DNA of 44,013 nt from Desulfobulbaceae bacterium. GTDB taxonomy: Bacteria > Desulfobacterota > Desulfobulbia > Desulfobulbales > Desulfocapsaceae. How positions within the stretch are numbered: the first letter of the stretch is position 1; each line of letters begins with the position of its first letter. This document shows, in pieces, positions 8,403 to 17,415 of the stretch. The translations under genes and the position numbers were made by a program. The stretch lies in assembly GCA_026988015.1 (NCBI GenBank), contig JALSMA010000049.1:1-44013 (forward strand), written 5' to 3'. Under the pieces are notes generated by a model. That model searched no databases. It saw nothing but the letters and a program-made list of their open reading frames with translations, and had not been told where the DNA came from.

Positions 8403-9572
8403 CTAACTTTCTACTTCATGTTCAACACCAATAGCGATTTTGTAAAGAAGGGTTACCACCATAAAACCTGTGGCCCATACACCAAGGGTGATTCCGATCT
8501 CGTTCATTGTTGGGATATACTCAACGATCTCACCAAGCGGATTGGGAACAAAACCTGCCAGAACAAATCCTACACCCTTATCGAGCCAGAAGGCGAAAAA
8601 GAGCATCAGGCAGGCAATGCCAAGAACGAAGTCATTCTTTCTTGCGGCTGGAGTAGCAAGAAGGGCAATCGCCCCAAATGCCAGTACAACAAAAGCCCAC
8701 ATAAATGGTACAAGGTTATTATACATCACCCCATGATGCTCCATACCAAAGAACATGTACTGAAGGGCCTCAATATGACCAGGCATATTGGAATAATATG
8801 CAACAAAGAACTCAAGACCAACAAAGAACATGTTGAGCAGTGCAGCATAAATGATAATGGTGATGAGTTTATTCATCGCTTTACGGCCGGCATCAAAGTT
8901 GGCAACACGTTTTAAAACCAGACATGCAATGAGGATAAGGGCCGGTCCCGCTGCAAAGGCTGACGCCAGAAAGCGAGGAGCAATGATCGCTGAGAGCCAG
9001 AAGTGGCGTCCGGGAAGTCCACAATAAAGCATGGCGGTAACGGTATGAATGGAAACGGCAAAAGGGATGGACAAATATACGAAGAAGTATATCCACTTTG
9101 GCGGTTTAACCTGTTTTTTCTCTGCAGTAAGAATAACCCAACCACAGAGAATATTTAAAAAGAGATAGCCGTTCAAAACGATGGCATCATAAAAAAGCAT
9201 GGAATTGGGACTGGGATGCAGCACCACGTTCAGGGCACGCATTGGCTGTCCAAGATCTGCCATAATAAAGAGCAGACACATGACGATGGCACCAATTGCC
9301 AGGAACTCACCCAGGATGGTAATTCTCCCGAACTCTTTATAGTTATGGACATAATAGGGGAGTACCAGCATAACACCTCCAGCTGCAACGCCGACCAGAA
9401 AGGTGAACTGAGAGATATAGAGTCCCCAAGAGACATCCCGACTCATACCGGTTAGCCCAAGGCCAATGTTGTACTGCCTGATATAACAGGCGGCACCTAC
9501 AGCCATGAACATTCCTAAAAATGCAAGCCAGATCCAATAGGCTGGTTTGCCTTTGAGTGTTTTTTCAATCAT
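8403..9572 (-). CDS. dsrP: DsrP, NrfD-type quinone-interacting membrane subunit of DsrMKJOP
   Basis: Integral membrane subunit of the sulfite-reduction-associated complex, expected to exchange electrons between the menaquinone pool and the iron-sulfur subunit DsrO. The 389-aa protein has about ten hydrophobic helices with few charged loops, typical of the NrfD/PsrC family; residues of the quinone-site region are recognisable in MADLGQPMRALNVVLHP. The start at 9572 has GAGGAAG just upstream, and the gene begins 7 bp after dsrO. It is the last gene of the operon and is followed by the terminator at 8342-8371. Confidence 0.95.
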   Translation of the reverse strand: MIEKTLKGKPAYWIWLAFLGMFMAVGAACYIRQYNIGLGLTGMSRDVSWGLYISQFTFLVGVAAGGVMLVLPYYVHNYKEFGRITILGEFLAIGAIVMCLLFIMADLGQPMRALNVVLHPSPNSMLFYDAIVLNGYLFLNILCGWVILTAEKKQVKPPKWIYFFVYLSIPFAVSIHTVTAMLYCGLPGRHFWLSAIIAPRFLASAFAAGPALILIACLVLKRVANFDAGRKAMNKLITIIIYAALLNMFFVGLEFFVAYYSNMPGHIEALQYMFFGMEHHGVMYNNLVPFMWAFVVLAFGAIALLATPAARKNDFVLGIACLMLFFAFWLDKGVGFVLAGFVPNPLGEIVEYIPTMNEIGITLGVWATGFMVVTLLYKIAIGVEHEVES

Positions 9573-9579
9573 GACTTCC

Positions 9580-10425
9580 TCACACTATGTAAAAGACTGA
9601 TGGTTTAGTACCAGCGGATGGCTTTCTCTGGATACTAAATTCTTTATCAAGTACCTGTCTCACCTCTGAGTTTGGATCATTAAGATCACCAAAGGTTATG
9701 GCACCTGTCCCCCTGCAGGACTCAACACAGGCAGGTTCCTGCCCAAGAGCCAAACGTTCACTACAGAAATTACATTTTTCAACAACACCCTTCATTCGTG
9801 ACGGGAAGTCTTTATTATATTTCTTGATGTAGGGACGGGGATCATACCAGTTAAATGACCTGGCACCATAGGGACAGGCTGCCATGCAGAAACGACAGCC
9901 AATACAGCGGTGGTAGTCCATTGCAACGACGCCATTTGCATTGTTGCGGAAGGTGGCCTGGGTCGGGCATGCCCGGACACAAGGTGGCTCATCGCAATGA
10001 TTACAAAGGGCAACCGCTGGGTTATCTGTGATTTTCTTTGCGGCATGTCTTGACGAGTGCTCCGGAAACACACCTGAGAACGGTGCTTTCCAAATCCATT
10101 TAATCTCATCCTTGCTGTTTGGAAACTCGGGAATATTATGGGCGGCAATACAGGATGCAATGGCTGCATCCAGTAATCCCGGTGTATCATTCATCTTTCG
10201 CAAGTCAATGACCATGCCAAGGCGAACACCCTGAGGTGCTGCCTCTCCATGCCCTCCCTGCTCACCATGTCCAGCCGCAGGAATTGCTTCATGTCCTGCT
10301 GCAGCGGCATCATGCCCGGAGGCAAGGGCAGGAGTAGCTGTCAGCTTAATAATGGCTGGCGCTCCAATTCCTGCAACCACTGACGCACCTGCAATTTTCA
10401 AGAATTTTCTTCTTTGCTTATCCAT
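9580..10425 (-). CDS. dsrO: DsrO, periplasmic multi-[4Fe-4S] ferredoxin subunit (Tat-exported)
   Basis: Periplasmic iron-sulfur subunit that wires the triheme cytochrome DsrJ to the membrane subunit DsrP. I chose the ATG at 10425 (281 aa): GGAGG stands ten bases upstream, it overlaps the dsrJ stop as TAATG, and it places a twin-arginine signal RRKFLKIAGA at residues 5-14. Ferredoxin motifs follow: CNHCDEPPCVRACP, CIGCRFCMAACP, and a split set CNFCSERLALGQEPACVESC, enough for three or more clusters in the usual DsrO pattern. A His/Gly/Ala-rich linker (about residues 36-60) after the signal is species-specific. Confidence 0.95.
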   Translation of the reverse strand: MDKQRRKFLKIAGASVVAGIGAPAIIKLTATPALASGHDAAAAGHEAIPAAGHGEQGGHGEAAPQGVRLGMVIDLRKMNDTPGLLDAAIASCIAAHNIPEFPNSKDEIKWIWKAPFSGVFPEHSSRHAAKKITDNPAVALCNHCDEPPCVRACPTQATFRNNANGVVAMDYHRCIGCRFCMAACPYGARSFNWYDPRPYIKKYNKDFPSRMKGVVEKCNFCSERLALGQEPACVESCRGTGAITFGDLNDPNSEVRQVLDKEFSIQRKPSAGTKPSVFYIV

Positions 10426-10826
10426 TAGTGAATCGCCTCCTTCGATGCTGTCTCTTTGGGCGTCAGGTGACAATCCCAGCAATACGGCTCTACTGCGGCA
10501 TAGGTATGACAGCTGTCACAGAATTTCTCTTTCTGGCTGTGGCAGGCCATACACGCCGTCTGCAGACCCTTGGGATATTTTTTGCCATCAATCTCAAGAA
10601 TCTCACGATTTCCATCACGTAGAACGTTATCGCGCCACTCATTGAGCAGTTGCATATGGTTGGCCCGCATATAGTCAGCGGACTCAACACACTGTTTTTC
10701 CCCACCTGGCGGTAACTCGGGCTTAGGCAGATCTCCTGCCGTGGTCAACCCGTTGAACCAGATTGGAAAAGTCACAAAAAGGACGAAAATAATCAGTCCC
10801 GGTATGATTGTTCCTTTGTTATACAT
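10425..10826 (-). CDS. dsrJ: DsrJ, periplasmic triheme cytochrome c
   Basis: A 133-aa membrane-anchored cytochrome of the DsrMKJOP complex. Residues ~7-25 are an uncut signal anchor. Three CxxCH heme sites are visible: CMACH, CDSCH and CWDCH. Upstream of them, a Cys in GEKQCVES and Met residues in the ADYMRANHM segment fit the unusual His/Cys and His/Met heme ligation described for DsrJ. GGAGGATATC lies just before the ATG. The stop overlaps the dsrO start by one base, which indicates coupled translation. Confidence 0.95.
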   Translation of the reverse strand: MYNKGTIIPGLIIFVLFVTFPIWFNGLTTAGDLPKPELPPGGEKQCVESADYMRANHMQLLNEWRDNVLRDGNREILEIDGKKYPKGLQTACMACHSQKEKFCDSCHTYAAVEPYCWDCHLTPKETASKEAIH

Positions 10827-10853
10827 TTAAGATATCCTCCGTTCCGGTTCCTG

Positions 10854-12515
10854 TTAAACCATGGTCCTGAGACCGTCAGGGAGTTCAGACTCATTCCCTT
10901 CAGCATCATAGCCCATAGCTCGTTTCTCATTATCCATCACCAGTGCATTTCCGACAAGCTCGGAGACACCGCAGACATCACAGCCGGGATTCCAGTATCC
11001 CATGAGCGATGAAAGGGTTGCACGATCGATGGCGCAGACACAGGAGAGCATATTAACATCATGTTTATCAATGACATGCTTCACCGCATTGGCCCGTGGT
11101 AAACCGGCACGCATACGAAGCTCCATGATCTCGTCAGTGTTCAGTCCTGTTCCGGAACCACAGCAGAAAGTCTGCTCGCGGATGGTGTTCTCAGGCATCT
11201 CGACCCAGTCCGGCACAACATGGTCAAGGATGTAACGTGGCTCATCCATAAGTCCCATGGCCCGTGCCGTATTGCAGGAATCATGGAAGGTTGCCTTCAC
11301 ATGCTTATTACGGCTCGGATCAAGTTTGATCTTGCCATGCTTGATAAGATCCGCAGTAAACTCACTGATGTGAATCATCTTTGTAGACCTGGCATTCTCA
11401 AAAACAGTCCCCGTTATTGGAGATCGTGGAACCTCCATAAAATCTGCAGGCCCATTCATGGTATCCATATACTGATGTACAACACGCCACATATGGCCAC
11501 ACTCACCACCAATGATATATTTGACACCTAGGCGCTTAGCCTCAGCAAACATCTTGGCATTGAGTTTCTTCATCAATTCATTGTTGGTGAAGAGGCCAAA
11601 GTTCCCCCCCTCAGAAGCATAAGTAGACCAAGTGTAGTCCAGGCCGATCTGCTCAAACAGAGCCAGATAGCCCATGGCAGTATAAAGACCAGGCTCTGCA
11701 AAAACATCAGCAGAGGGGGTAATAAAAAGTACTTCAGCCCCCTTACGGTTAAAGCTGTGATTGATTTTCACTCCTGTCAGAGTTTCCACATCTTCGGCTA
11801 GGAAATCAACATTATCCTTGAAAGTGTGAGGCTGCAGTCCCATGTGGTTACCGGTACGATTGGAGTTGGAGGCAGGCTCCAAAATCCAGTTGATACCGAT
11901 ACCAACGAGATGAAGAAGTTCACGAAGCATCATGGTAACTTCTGCTGTGTCTATACCGTAGGGGCAGAATACTGAACAGCGACGGCATTCCGTACACTGA
12001 TAGGAGTACATGAACCACTCCTTGAGAACACCAACTGTCATTTCACGTCCGCCTGCCATCTTTCCAAACAGCTTACCTGCCAGGGTGAAATCGTTACGAT
12101 AGACTGAGCGAAGCAGCTCTGCTCTCAATACCGGCATGTTTTTCGGATCACCGGTACCGAGAAAGAAGTGACATTTGTCTGCACAGGCGCCGCAACGAAC
12201 GCAGCAGTCCATAAAGATTTTAAGAGATCTGAATTTATCAAGACGTTCCTGGAGACCTTTGAGAATCGTCTCTTGCCAGTTTTCAGGTAGTTTCCAATCA
12301 TCCTCATCTGGTGACCAGATACGGGCATTGGGAAAACTCAGTCCGTCCTGGCTGTCGAGATATTCAACCTTTTCCTGTTTCGCAGGGTAGGCAAAGTTCC
12401 CCTCTTTAAATATAGCCGGGGTTTCCATCCAGTCTTTGGTTGGTACTGCTCCTGTTGCCAAAGACGGACCCTGCACTACGCTTTTTGATAGTTGTTCTAA
12501 TTTTGCAAGTGCCAT
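10854..12515 (-). CDS. dsrK: DsrK, HdrD-like catalytic iron-sulfur subunit
   Basis: Cytoplasmic-side subunit thought to reduce the DsrC trisulfide using electrons from DsrM. The 553-aa protein resembles the heterodisulfide reductase subunit HdrD. Two [4Fe-4S] motifs, CCVRCGACADKCH (~105-117) and CTECRRCSVFCPYG (~175), are followed by a C-terminal CCG-domain pair: a Cys in FHDSCNTARAMG and FCCGSGTGL, which carry the special catalytic [4Fe-4S] centre, plus later Cys in CDVCGVSE. It starts 38 bp after dsrM with AAGGAT upstream. Confidence 0.96.
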   Translation of the reverse strand: MALAKLEQLSKSVVQGPSLATGAVPTKDWMETPAIFKEGNFAYPAKQEKVEYLDSQDGLSFPNARIWSPDEDDWKLPENWQETILKGLQERLDKFRSLKIFMDCCVRCGACADKCHFFLGTGDPKNMPVLRAELLRSVYRNDFTLAGKLFGKMAGGREMTVGVLKEWFMYSYQCTECRRCSVFCPYGIDTAEVTMMLRELLHLVGIGINWILEPASNSNRTGNHMGLQPHTFKDNVDFLAEDVETLTGVKINHSFNRKGAEVLFITPSADVFAEPGLYTAMGYLALFEQIGLDYTWSTYASEGGNFGLFTNNELMKKLNAKMFAEAKRLGVKYIIGGECGHMWRVVHQYMDTMNGPADFMEVPRSPITGTVFENARSTKMIHISEFTADLIKHGKIKLDPSRNKHVKATFHDSCNTARAMGLMDEPRYILDHVVPDWVEMPENTIREQTFCCGSGTGLNTDEIMELRMRAGLPRANAVKHVIDKHDVNMLSCVCAIDRATLSSLMGYWNPGCDVCGVSELVGNALVMDNEKRAMGYDAEGNESELPDGLRTMV

Positions 12516-12553
12516 TATTCTTTATCCTTATATAATTTGGATCAACAATCCTG

Positions 12554-13585
12554 TTATTCCTCGTCTTTTTTAGGAGGCAACTCTTTCTCAACAGGGATGC
12601 CGGCATCAACCATAAACTCTCTGAACTCATCCTCATATCCAGCATAGGAGTGAGGCTTGATGGAAGGATCGTTCCATGGATTGATATGACGTTTGGCACG
12701 ACTGTCGTTTGCCATATTTCTGGTGGGGCTCATGAAGACTCCACCCATGTGCATCAGCTTACTGAACGGGAAATAAATAAGCAGGGCAGAAACCAGGAAG
12801 ACATGGATATAGAAAATAGAACCAATTTCAGCATTGATGACCGGTGAGAGGGTTACCAGACCAACCAGCAGCTCCTTGATGTTAATGATATCAATGTCAG
12901 TACGCAGAAAGTAGCGCATCAGGATGCCTGTTGCGGCGATGGCAAAGATAAGAAAGAGCGGGAAGTAATCATTTGCAAGTGAGATGTAACGCACATTGCG
13001 ATTCACCAGACGACGGCCGAAGAGAAAAAGTATACCGGCAAGGATTGCAAGATCTGATGCGTAAAGCAGTGGAGCCCCCACCTGAAGCATGGCCCCCGCA
13101 TCCAGAAAGTCCAGAAATTGCAGCCACTGCGGCACTGGATTCAAAAAAAGGCGCATATGCCGGATGATAATCACCAAGAAGGAATAGTGGAACAGCAAAG
13201 CTGCCAGCCACAACCATCTCGATGACTCGTAGGTGATCTTAGGTCCCTCGTGAAGTTCGGATTTAGTATTCCGAAACAGGGACCTGAACGCGAAAATTTC
13301 CAGGAACATCCTGGCCACAACTTCCGATGTCTTAGTTGGACAGTCAAGCTTATCCTGTTTGATGAAATCCAGAGATTTCCCCTGACCACAAGTGGTCGGA
13401 ATGGAAAATGGAACAGGCGATTTAGCCCATTGCACAACTCTGTAGACAAAGCCACCCAGGAAGATCAGGATCGCAAGATATGGAATCGCAACACCAAACA
13501 GGTACTGCATACCCGGTATCATGGATCCCAGCCACGCAATCAGAACAAGCGCTAAGACTGCCAGGAATGAGAAGGCATACTTCAT
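12554..13585 (-). CDS. dsrM: DsrM, NarI-like membrane diheme cytochrome b subunit
   Basis: Membrane subunit that takes electrons from menaquinol and hands them to DsrK. The 343-aa protein has about six hydrophobic helices with His residues placed for two b hemes, for example LLFHYSFLVIIIRHMRL and the later IHVFLVSALLIYF helix. The N-terminal two-helix extension before the NarI-type core is the usual DsrM form. GAGG lies about 11 bases before the ATG. It is the first dsr gene, 122 bp after the RsbRD-type gene on the same strand. Confidence 0.95.
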   Translation of the reverse strand: MKYAFSFLAVLALVLIAWLGSMIPGMQYLFGVAIPYLAILIFLGGFVYRVVQWAKSPVPFSIPTTCGQGKSLDFIKQDKLDCPTKTSEVVARMFLEIFAFRSLFRNTKSELHEGPKITYESSRWLWLAALLFHYSFLVIIIRHMRLFLNPVPQWLQFLDFLDAGAMLQVGAPLLYASDLAILAGILFLFGRRLVNRNVRYISLANDYFPLFLIFAIAATGILMRYFLRTDIDIINIKELLVGLVTLSPVINAEIGSIFYIHVFLVSALLIYFPFSKLMHMGGVFMSPTRNMANDSRAKRHINPWNDPSIKPHSYAGYEDEFREFMVDAGIPVEKELPPKKDEE

Positions 13586-13694
13586 TTCTTCTAACCTCGC
13601 TTCAAATTGAACTGTGTAGAGTTCCGCCCGGTAATTTCCCCTGTCCCGAAGCAGAACCCTGTTAATAATTCTCTGATGCCTTGTTACTCACCAC

Positions 13695-13714
13695 TGTGTA
13701 GAGATTGCTACACA
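13695..13714. repeat. Inverted repeat overlapping the stop codon before dsrM
   Basis: TGTGTAG (13695-13701) and CTACACA (13708-13714) form a perfect 7-bp inverted repeat with a 6-nt spacer. The right arm contains the stop codon of the RsbRD-type gene. There is no T-run, so it is unlikely to be a strong terminator. It may be an mRNA hairpin or an operator between the regulator-like gene and dsrM. The left arm is part of an 11-bp sequence, ACTGTGTAGAG, that recurs at 13611-13621. Confidence 0.4.
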
Positions 13715-14244
13715 TGAAGAGTGACGAGATCATCTTTATCTTTATTCAACAAGTTAGAAGGACACTTGCTGTCTGTAAGAATAACAGTACCAGTTTTTAT
13801 TTCTTTTACTCTGACTTTATATAGCCGCTCACGACACTGCATGTACAGGTCAAAGGCAGCAAGAACGGCCATGTCAACAGCAAACTCAAAATCGTACAAA
13901 TCAGCGACAAACTGTTTGCGTTCTGAATCTTCGGCCAATAGTTCACGGGTAATGTGCTTGACGGCATGAATGGGGGACACTGCCTCTGAGGCAGAGAACT
14001 CCTGAATGGAGCGAATACGCATGATCTGATCAAGTGGCTCCACAAAATCTTTAGGATCGGCACCCTTAGTCAGCAGCTTAAAGAGTCTCCCCAGTGCTTC
14101 ACGGGTATTCCCACCCACCGGATTGGAAAATTTATCTGGTCCTTTTTTGAAAAATGTGGACGACTTATAGCTGGATAAGGTGTGGTCAACCCACCGATCC
14201 ACTATTTTATCCTCGTAATTACGGAATGCTTCTGCAAGATCCAT
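13708..14244 (-). CDS. RsbRD N-terminal-domain protein linked to dsrM
   Basis: A 178-aa soluble protein matching the RsbT co-antagonist RsbRD N-terminal (globin-like) domain: LAEAFRNYEDKIVDRWVD near the start, then NPVGGNTREALGRLF (~42-56) and a helical remainder with FVEPLDQIMRIRSIQEF. A gene of this kind commonly precedes dsrMKJOP in sulfate reducers, so it is probably part of the operon, but its role (sensor, assembly aid or regulator) is not known. There is no STAS or kinase domain attached. The start at 14244 has GGGGAT upstream; prc ends 131 bp before it. Confidence 0.82.
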   Translation of the reverse strand: MDLAEAFRNYEDKIVDRWVDHTLSSYKSSTFFKKGPDKFSNPVGGNTREALGRLFKLLTKGADPKDFVEPLDQIMRIRSIQEFSASEAVSPIHAVKHITRELLAEDSERKQFVADLYDFEFAVDMAVLAAFDLYMQCRERLYKVRVKEIKTGTVILTDSKCPSNLLNKDKDDLVTLHV

Positions 14245-14375
14245 CGAATCCCCATTTTTATTTTACAAATCCATTGGTTGAATGAGCAGCCATTCATAAG
14301 GTTCGAGATCTAGCATTTTTTGGCCTGTTAATCAAGATTTTTTTAAATTCACCCCCCGCCAGAAAACCGATATTC

Positions 14376-16502
14376 TTACATGTCATCCATAATATGGAGA
14401 GACTCGTTAATATACGGATCTTCTTTTATTTCCTCTTTCCATTTATTACTGTCCTTCTCTTCCTCCACCCCAGGTCCGGGATCTTCTCCATTTTCCGCAC
14501 TCTGTTCTTCACGGTACTTCAGGTAGTGAGCACCAATCTTATCCCGGGCGACCCTGGCCTCGTCACGTTTGGCTTTCATATCTGCCAGACTGAGCGACAT
14601 GGTAGTCTTCTCGGCACGCTCTGCAGCCTTTCTGGCCTCATCCGCAATTACCTGCAGCCCTTCATCATGCTGAACCCTCCTGGCAGAACGCTCCTTCAGC
14701 ACCTCCAGGTCTACCGCGGCCGGAACATAGTGTTTGTAAGGCACCGACTCCACCTTATCCCAGGGAAGTGAATTATCAAGATACTGCTCTCCGGATTTCA
14801 GATGCTGAAAGAGGCTTGGCAGGACAATATCCGGTTCCACGCCTTTATATTGGGTGGAGCCGCCATTTACACGATAGAATTTCTGGATGGTCACTTTCAA
14901 GGCCCCAAGGTCCTCGTATTTTTTCAAATGCAGCAGAGGAAGATTATCATTCATATCCAGAAGTGTCTGCACCGTGCCCTTGCCATGGGTATGAGCACCC
15001 CCAACAATGACCGCACGGCCATAATCCTGCAGAGCTGCCGCAAGAATCTCAGACGCTGAGGCTGAAAACTGATTCACCAGAACCAGCAGGGGGCCATCCC
15101 AGGTAACAGAAGAATCATCATCACTTAAGACCCGCTTGTTACCATAACTATCTTTCACCTGAACCACAGGGCCATCCGGAATAAACAGGCCGGTGGTATC
15201 AACTGCATCCATCAGAGACCCACCACCGTTATTACGAAGATCTATAATCAAGCCCTTTATCCCCTGCTTTTTCAACTCTTCAATCGCGATCCTGGTATCA
15301 TCTGTGGAGTTTCTTGCATTTCTTCCAGCACGGGTTTTCTCAAAATCTCGATAGAAACTCGGTATCATCACATATCCGACCTTCTCTCCCCCCGGACTCT
15401 CCAGTAGGGTGGATTTAACAAAAGTCTCCTCAATCTGAACAACATCTCGCTGTATGGATATAGTCTCCTTGGTACCATCAGGCTTACGTACCGTAAGACG
15501 AACTTCAGATCCTTTGGGACCACGGATGAGGCGTACCGCATCCCGAAGACGCATATCGGTAATCTCAACCGGCTCCTTTGCCCCCTGTCCTACTTCAAGG
15601 ATAATATCCTCAGCCTGCAAACGCCCCTGACGAGCAGAGGCTGACCCTGGAATGATGTTCACCACTTTTATATACCCATCCTCTTCCCTGAGCAGGGCAC
15701 CTATTCCTTCCAGACTTCCCCGCATATGGATATCAAAATTTTCCTTTCCAGCAGGAGCCATATAATTGGTGTGAGGATCAAAGGCCCGGGCAACCGCATT
15801 AAAAAACCGATCATAATGATCCTGCCTGGTCTCCTGATGCATACGTATAAAAAAATTCTTGTTGCGCTTAGCCACCTTCTTTTCAGCCTCAGCCCACAAC
15901 TCATCATCACTCTTCAGTTTCTTTTTTGCTCCAGGATCCTTTTCAAGACTCTTTTGCTGTTCCTCCTGCAAATCAAGGTAACGGGAGATTATCTGCCCCT
16001 TCAGGGTCTTTCTCCAGCGTGAACGAAGATCATCAAGGCTTGTGGCATACTTTAGTTTCTCCGGATCTGTCTCATAACTCTCATCACGATTATAATCAAA
16101 ACCGGCGGCCAGCAGTTCCGCTGTCATTTCCTCAACCTGCTTCATACGTCTGGCCAGAATCTGATAACCAACGTCAGGGAGAACAATTTCACCTCTCAAC
16201 AAGTTATTGTCTATAGCAGGAGCGTATACAGAAAGTTTATCAACATCTTCCTGAAGCAGAAAACGTTTTTGAAAATCAAGCTGTTTAAGATAGAGATCAA
16301 AAGCTGCAAAGGCCAGTTCATCATTTATGACCTTGTCACTGAAATGCATCACCGGCAGCTGCTTGCTGAGCATGTAGCCAATCAGCATATTCCGGGTTTC
16401 ATCTGTTTCTTTTACGGCAGGGGCCTGCACTGCAATACCGGAGGAGGCGTACAGCGTAACAGCCACAACACCAGCCATTATTATACGATATATATTTTTC
16501 AT
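14376..16502 (-). CDS. prc: Tail-specific protease Prc (S41A, with DUF3340 C-terminus)
   Basis: Periplasmic processing protease that recognises C-termini of its substrates. The ATG at 16502 (708 aa) is preferred over an in-frame one 33 bases upstream because AGGAAACAG precedes it and it opens a signal peptide (hydrophobic core, likely cut near GIAVQA). An N-terminal domain (~30-230) leads to a PDZ domain (~235-325, with GIGALLREEDGYIKVVNI). The S41 protease core has its catalytic Ser in SASASE (about residue 482), the Asp in LQDYG and the Lys in THGKGTVQT (about 508). The C-terminal ~150 residues are charged and helical, as in DUF3340 of E. coli Prc. It lies upstream of the dsr operon on the same strand. 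Confidence 0.93.
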   Translation of the reverse strand: MKNIYRIIMAGVVAVTLYASSGIAVQAPAVKETDETRNMLIGYMLSKQLPVMHFSDKVINDELAFAAFDLYLKQLDFQKRFLLQEDVDKLSVYAPAIDNNLLRGEIVLPDVGYQILARRMKQVEEMTAELLAAGFDYNRDESYETDPEKLKYATSLDDLRSRWRKTLKGQIISRYLDLQEEQQKSLEKDPGAKKKLKSDDELWAEAEKKVAKRNKNFFIRMHQETRQDHYDRFFNAVARAFDPHTNYMAPAGKENFDIHMRGSLEGIGALLREEDGYIKVVNIIPGSASARQGRLQAEDIILEVGQGAKEPVEITDMRLRDAVRLIRGPKGSEVRLTVRKPDGTKETISIQRDVVQIEETFVKSTLLESPGGEKVGYVMIPSFYRDFEKTRAGRNARNSTDDTRIAIEELKKQGIKGLIIDLRNNGGGSLMDAVDTTGLFIPDGPVVQVKDSYGNKRVLSDDDSSVTWDGPLLVLVNQFSASASEILAAALQDYGRAVIVGGAHTHGKGTVQTLLDMNDNLPLLHLKKYEDLGALKVTIQKFYRVNGGSTQYKGVEPDIVLPSLFQHLKSGEQYLDNSLPWDKVESVPYKHYVPAAVDLEVLKERSARRVQHDEGLQVIADEARKAAERAEKTTMSLSLADMKAKRDEARVARDKIGAHYLKYREEQSAENGEDPGPGVEEEKDSNKWKEEIKEDPYINESLHIMDDM

Positions 16503-16631
16503 CTGTTTCCTAACGGGGTAAGAGGAAAAGTCCATTGCGCTTTAGCGCAGCAATGGTACATTATGTCACACAAAACAAGAAAAATAACTACCAGAGTCTG
16601 GCAAGAAATACCAACAGAAACACCAAATTCC

Positions 16632-16937
16632 ATGGAAAATTTAAAAAGAAGCCTGCAGAACTTCGCGGCGGCCCGAGACTGGGAATCCTCCCACAACCCT
16701 AAAAACCTTGTTATGGCCCTCAGCGTTGAAGTGGCGGAACTCACTGAAATTTTCCAATGGAAAACCCAGCAGGAGAGTATGGAAGTAGATGCTGCCACCA
16801 GAGAGCATATCGCCCAGGAAATTGGGGATGCGATGCTCTATCTCACTATGCTTGCGGATAAATTTGACCTGGATCCTTTGGTCTGTGCCACAGAAAAGAT
16901 GAAGCTCAACGCAGTAAAATACCCTGCGCATAGTTAA
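16632..16937 (+). CDS. MazG-like nucleotide pyrophosphohydrolase
   Basis: A 101-aa all-helical phosphohydrolase of the MazG-like group (dCTP pyrophosphatase/RS21-C6 relatives), which splits non-standard or excess dNTPs to the monophosphate. Signatures are FAAARDWESSHNPKNL at the N-terminus, the metal-binding helix SVEVAELTEIFQW, and the second acidic motif EIGDAMLYL. I start at the ATG at 16632, which matches the family N-terminus, although its ribosome site is weak; an in-frame ATG at 16563 would add 23 residues. The gene diverges from prc; the frame upstream of that is antisense to prc and is not coding. Confidence 0.85.
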   Translation: MENLKRSLQNFAAARDWESSHNPKNLVMALSVEVAELTEIFQWKTQQESMEVDAATREHIAQEIGDAMLYLTMLADKFDLDPLVCATEKMKLNAVKYPAHS

Positions 16938-17054
16938 AGAGTTCTTCTCAATATCCCCCCTGACCCCTGCAGCCGCTTGTACTTTCCCACCCTGCTGTGA
17001 TACCCTCTACCTGTAAAGGTCACTATTCAATTGTACTCAACAGAAAGGAAACCC

Positions 17055-17390
17055 ATGTCAGAAGAAAAAAGAAAGCATTCGAGAAAGGCAGCCTGCGGCG
17101 ACCTGCAGATAACAACAGAGAAGTCTGGCTCTAAACACAAAGTCTTTGTCAAAGATGTGAGTAAAGGTGGAGCTTTTGTGTTCAGCCTCAATGTTCCAGC
17201 CGTCGGGGACAAAATCAGCTATGAACTTCTAGATGAGCATGGTCTGATGCTGACTGTAGGAACGGGTCGGGTGATCCGGGCCATCGATGTCAACTCCGAA
17301 GCACTTTCCGGCTTTGCCATTCAATTTGACCAGGAGTTGGATCAAACAATGCTGGATTACCTCTGCGAAGTGCGCACAGAAAAGAAGTAA
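17055..17390 (+). CDS. PilZ-domain protein (c-di-GMP receptor)
   Basis: A 111-aa single-domain PilZ protein. The c-di-GMP-binding RxxxR motif is at the N-terminus (RKHSRKAAC) and the D/NxSxxG motif is DVSKGGAF (~residues 36-43), so ligand binding is expected. The start at 17055 has AAAGGAA six bases upstream; the frame extends eight codons further but without a better site. It converges, 25 bp apart, with an EAL-CBS-GGDEF protein that could make or break its ligand. Its downstream target (motility, pili or adhesion) cannot be told. Confidence 0.87.
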   Translation: MSEEKRKHSRKAACGDLQITTEKSGSKHKVFVKDVSKGGAFVFSLNVPAVGDKISYELLDEHGLMLTVGTGRVIRAIDVNSEALSGFAIQFDQELDQTMLDYLCEVRTEKK

Positions 17391-17415
17391 ACAACAACTA
17401 TTCCGAACTCAGACA

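Noticed and set aside
16269-16562. Longer N-terminal extension of the MazG-like gene
   Set aside because: It is antisense to the signal-peptide end of prc and is absent from the family; the MazG-like fold starts near 16632.
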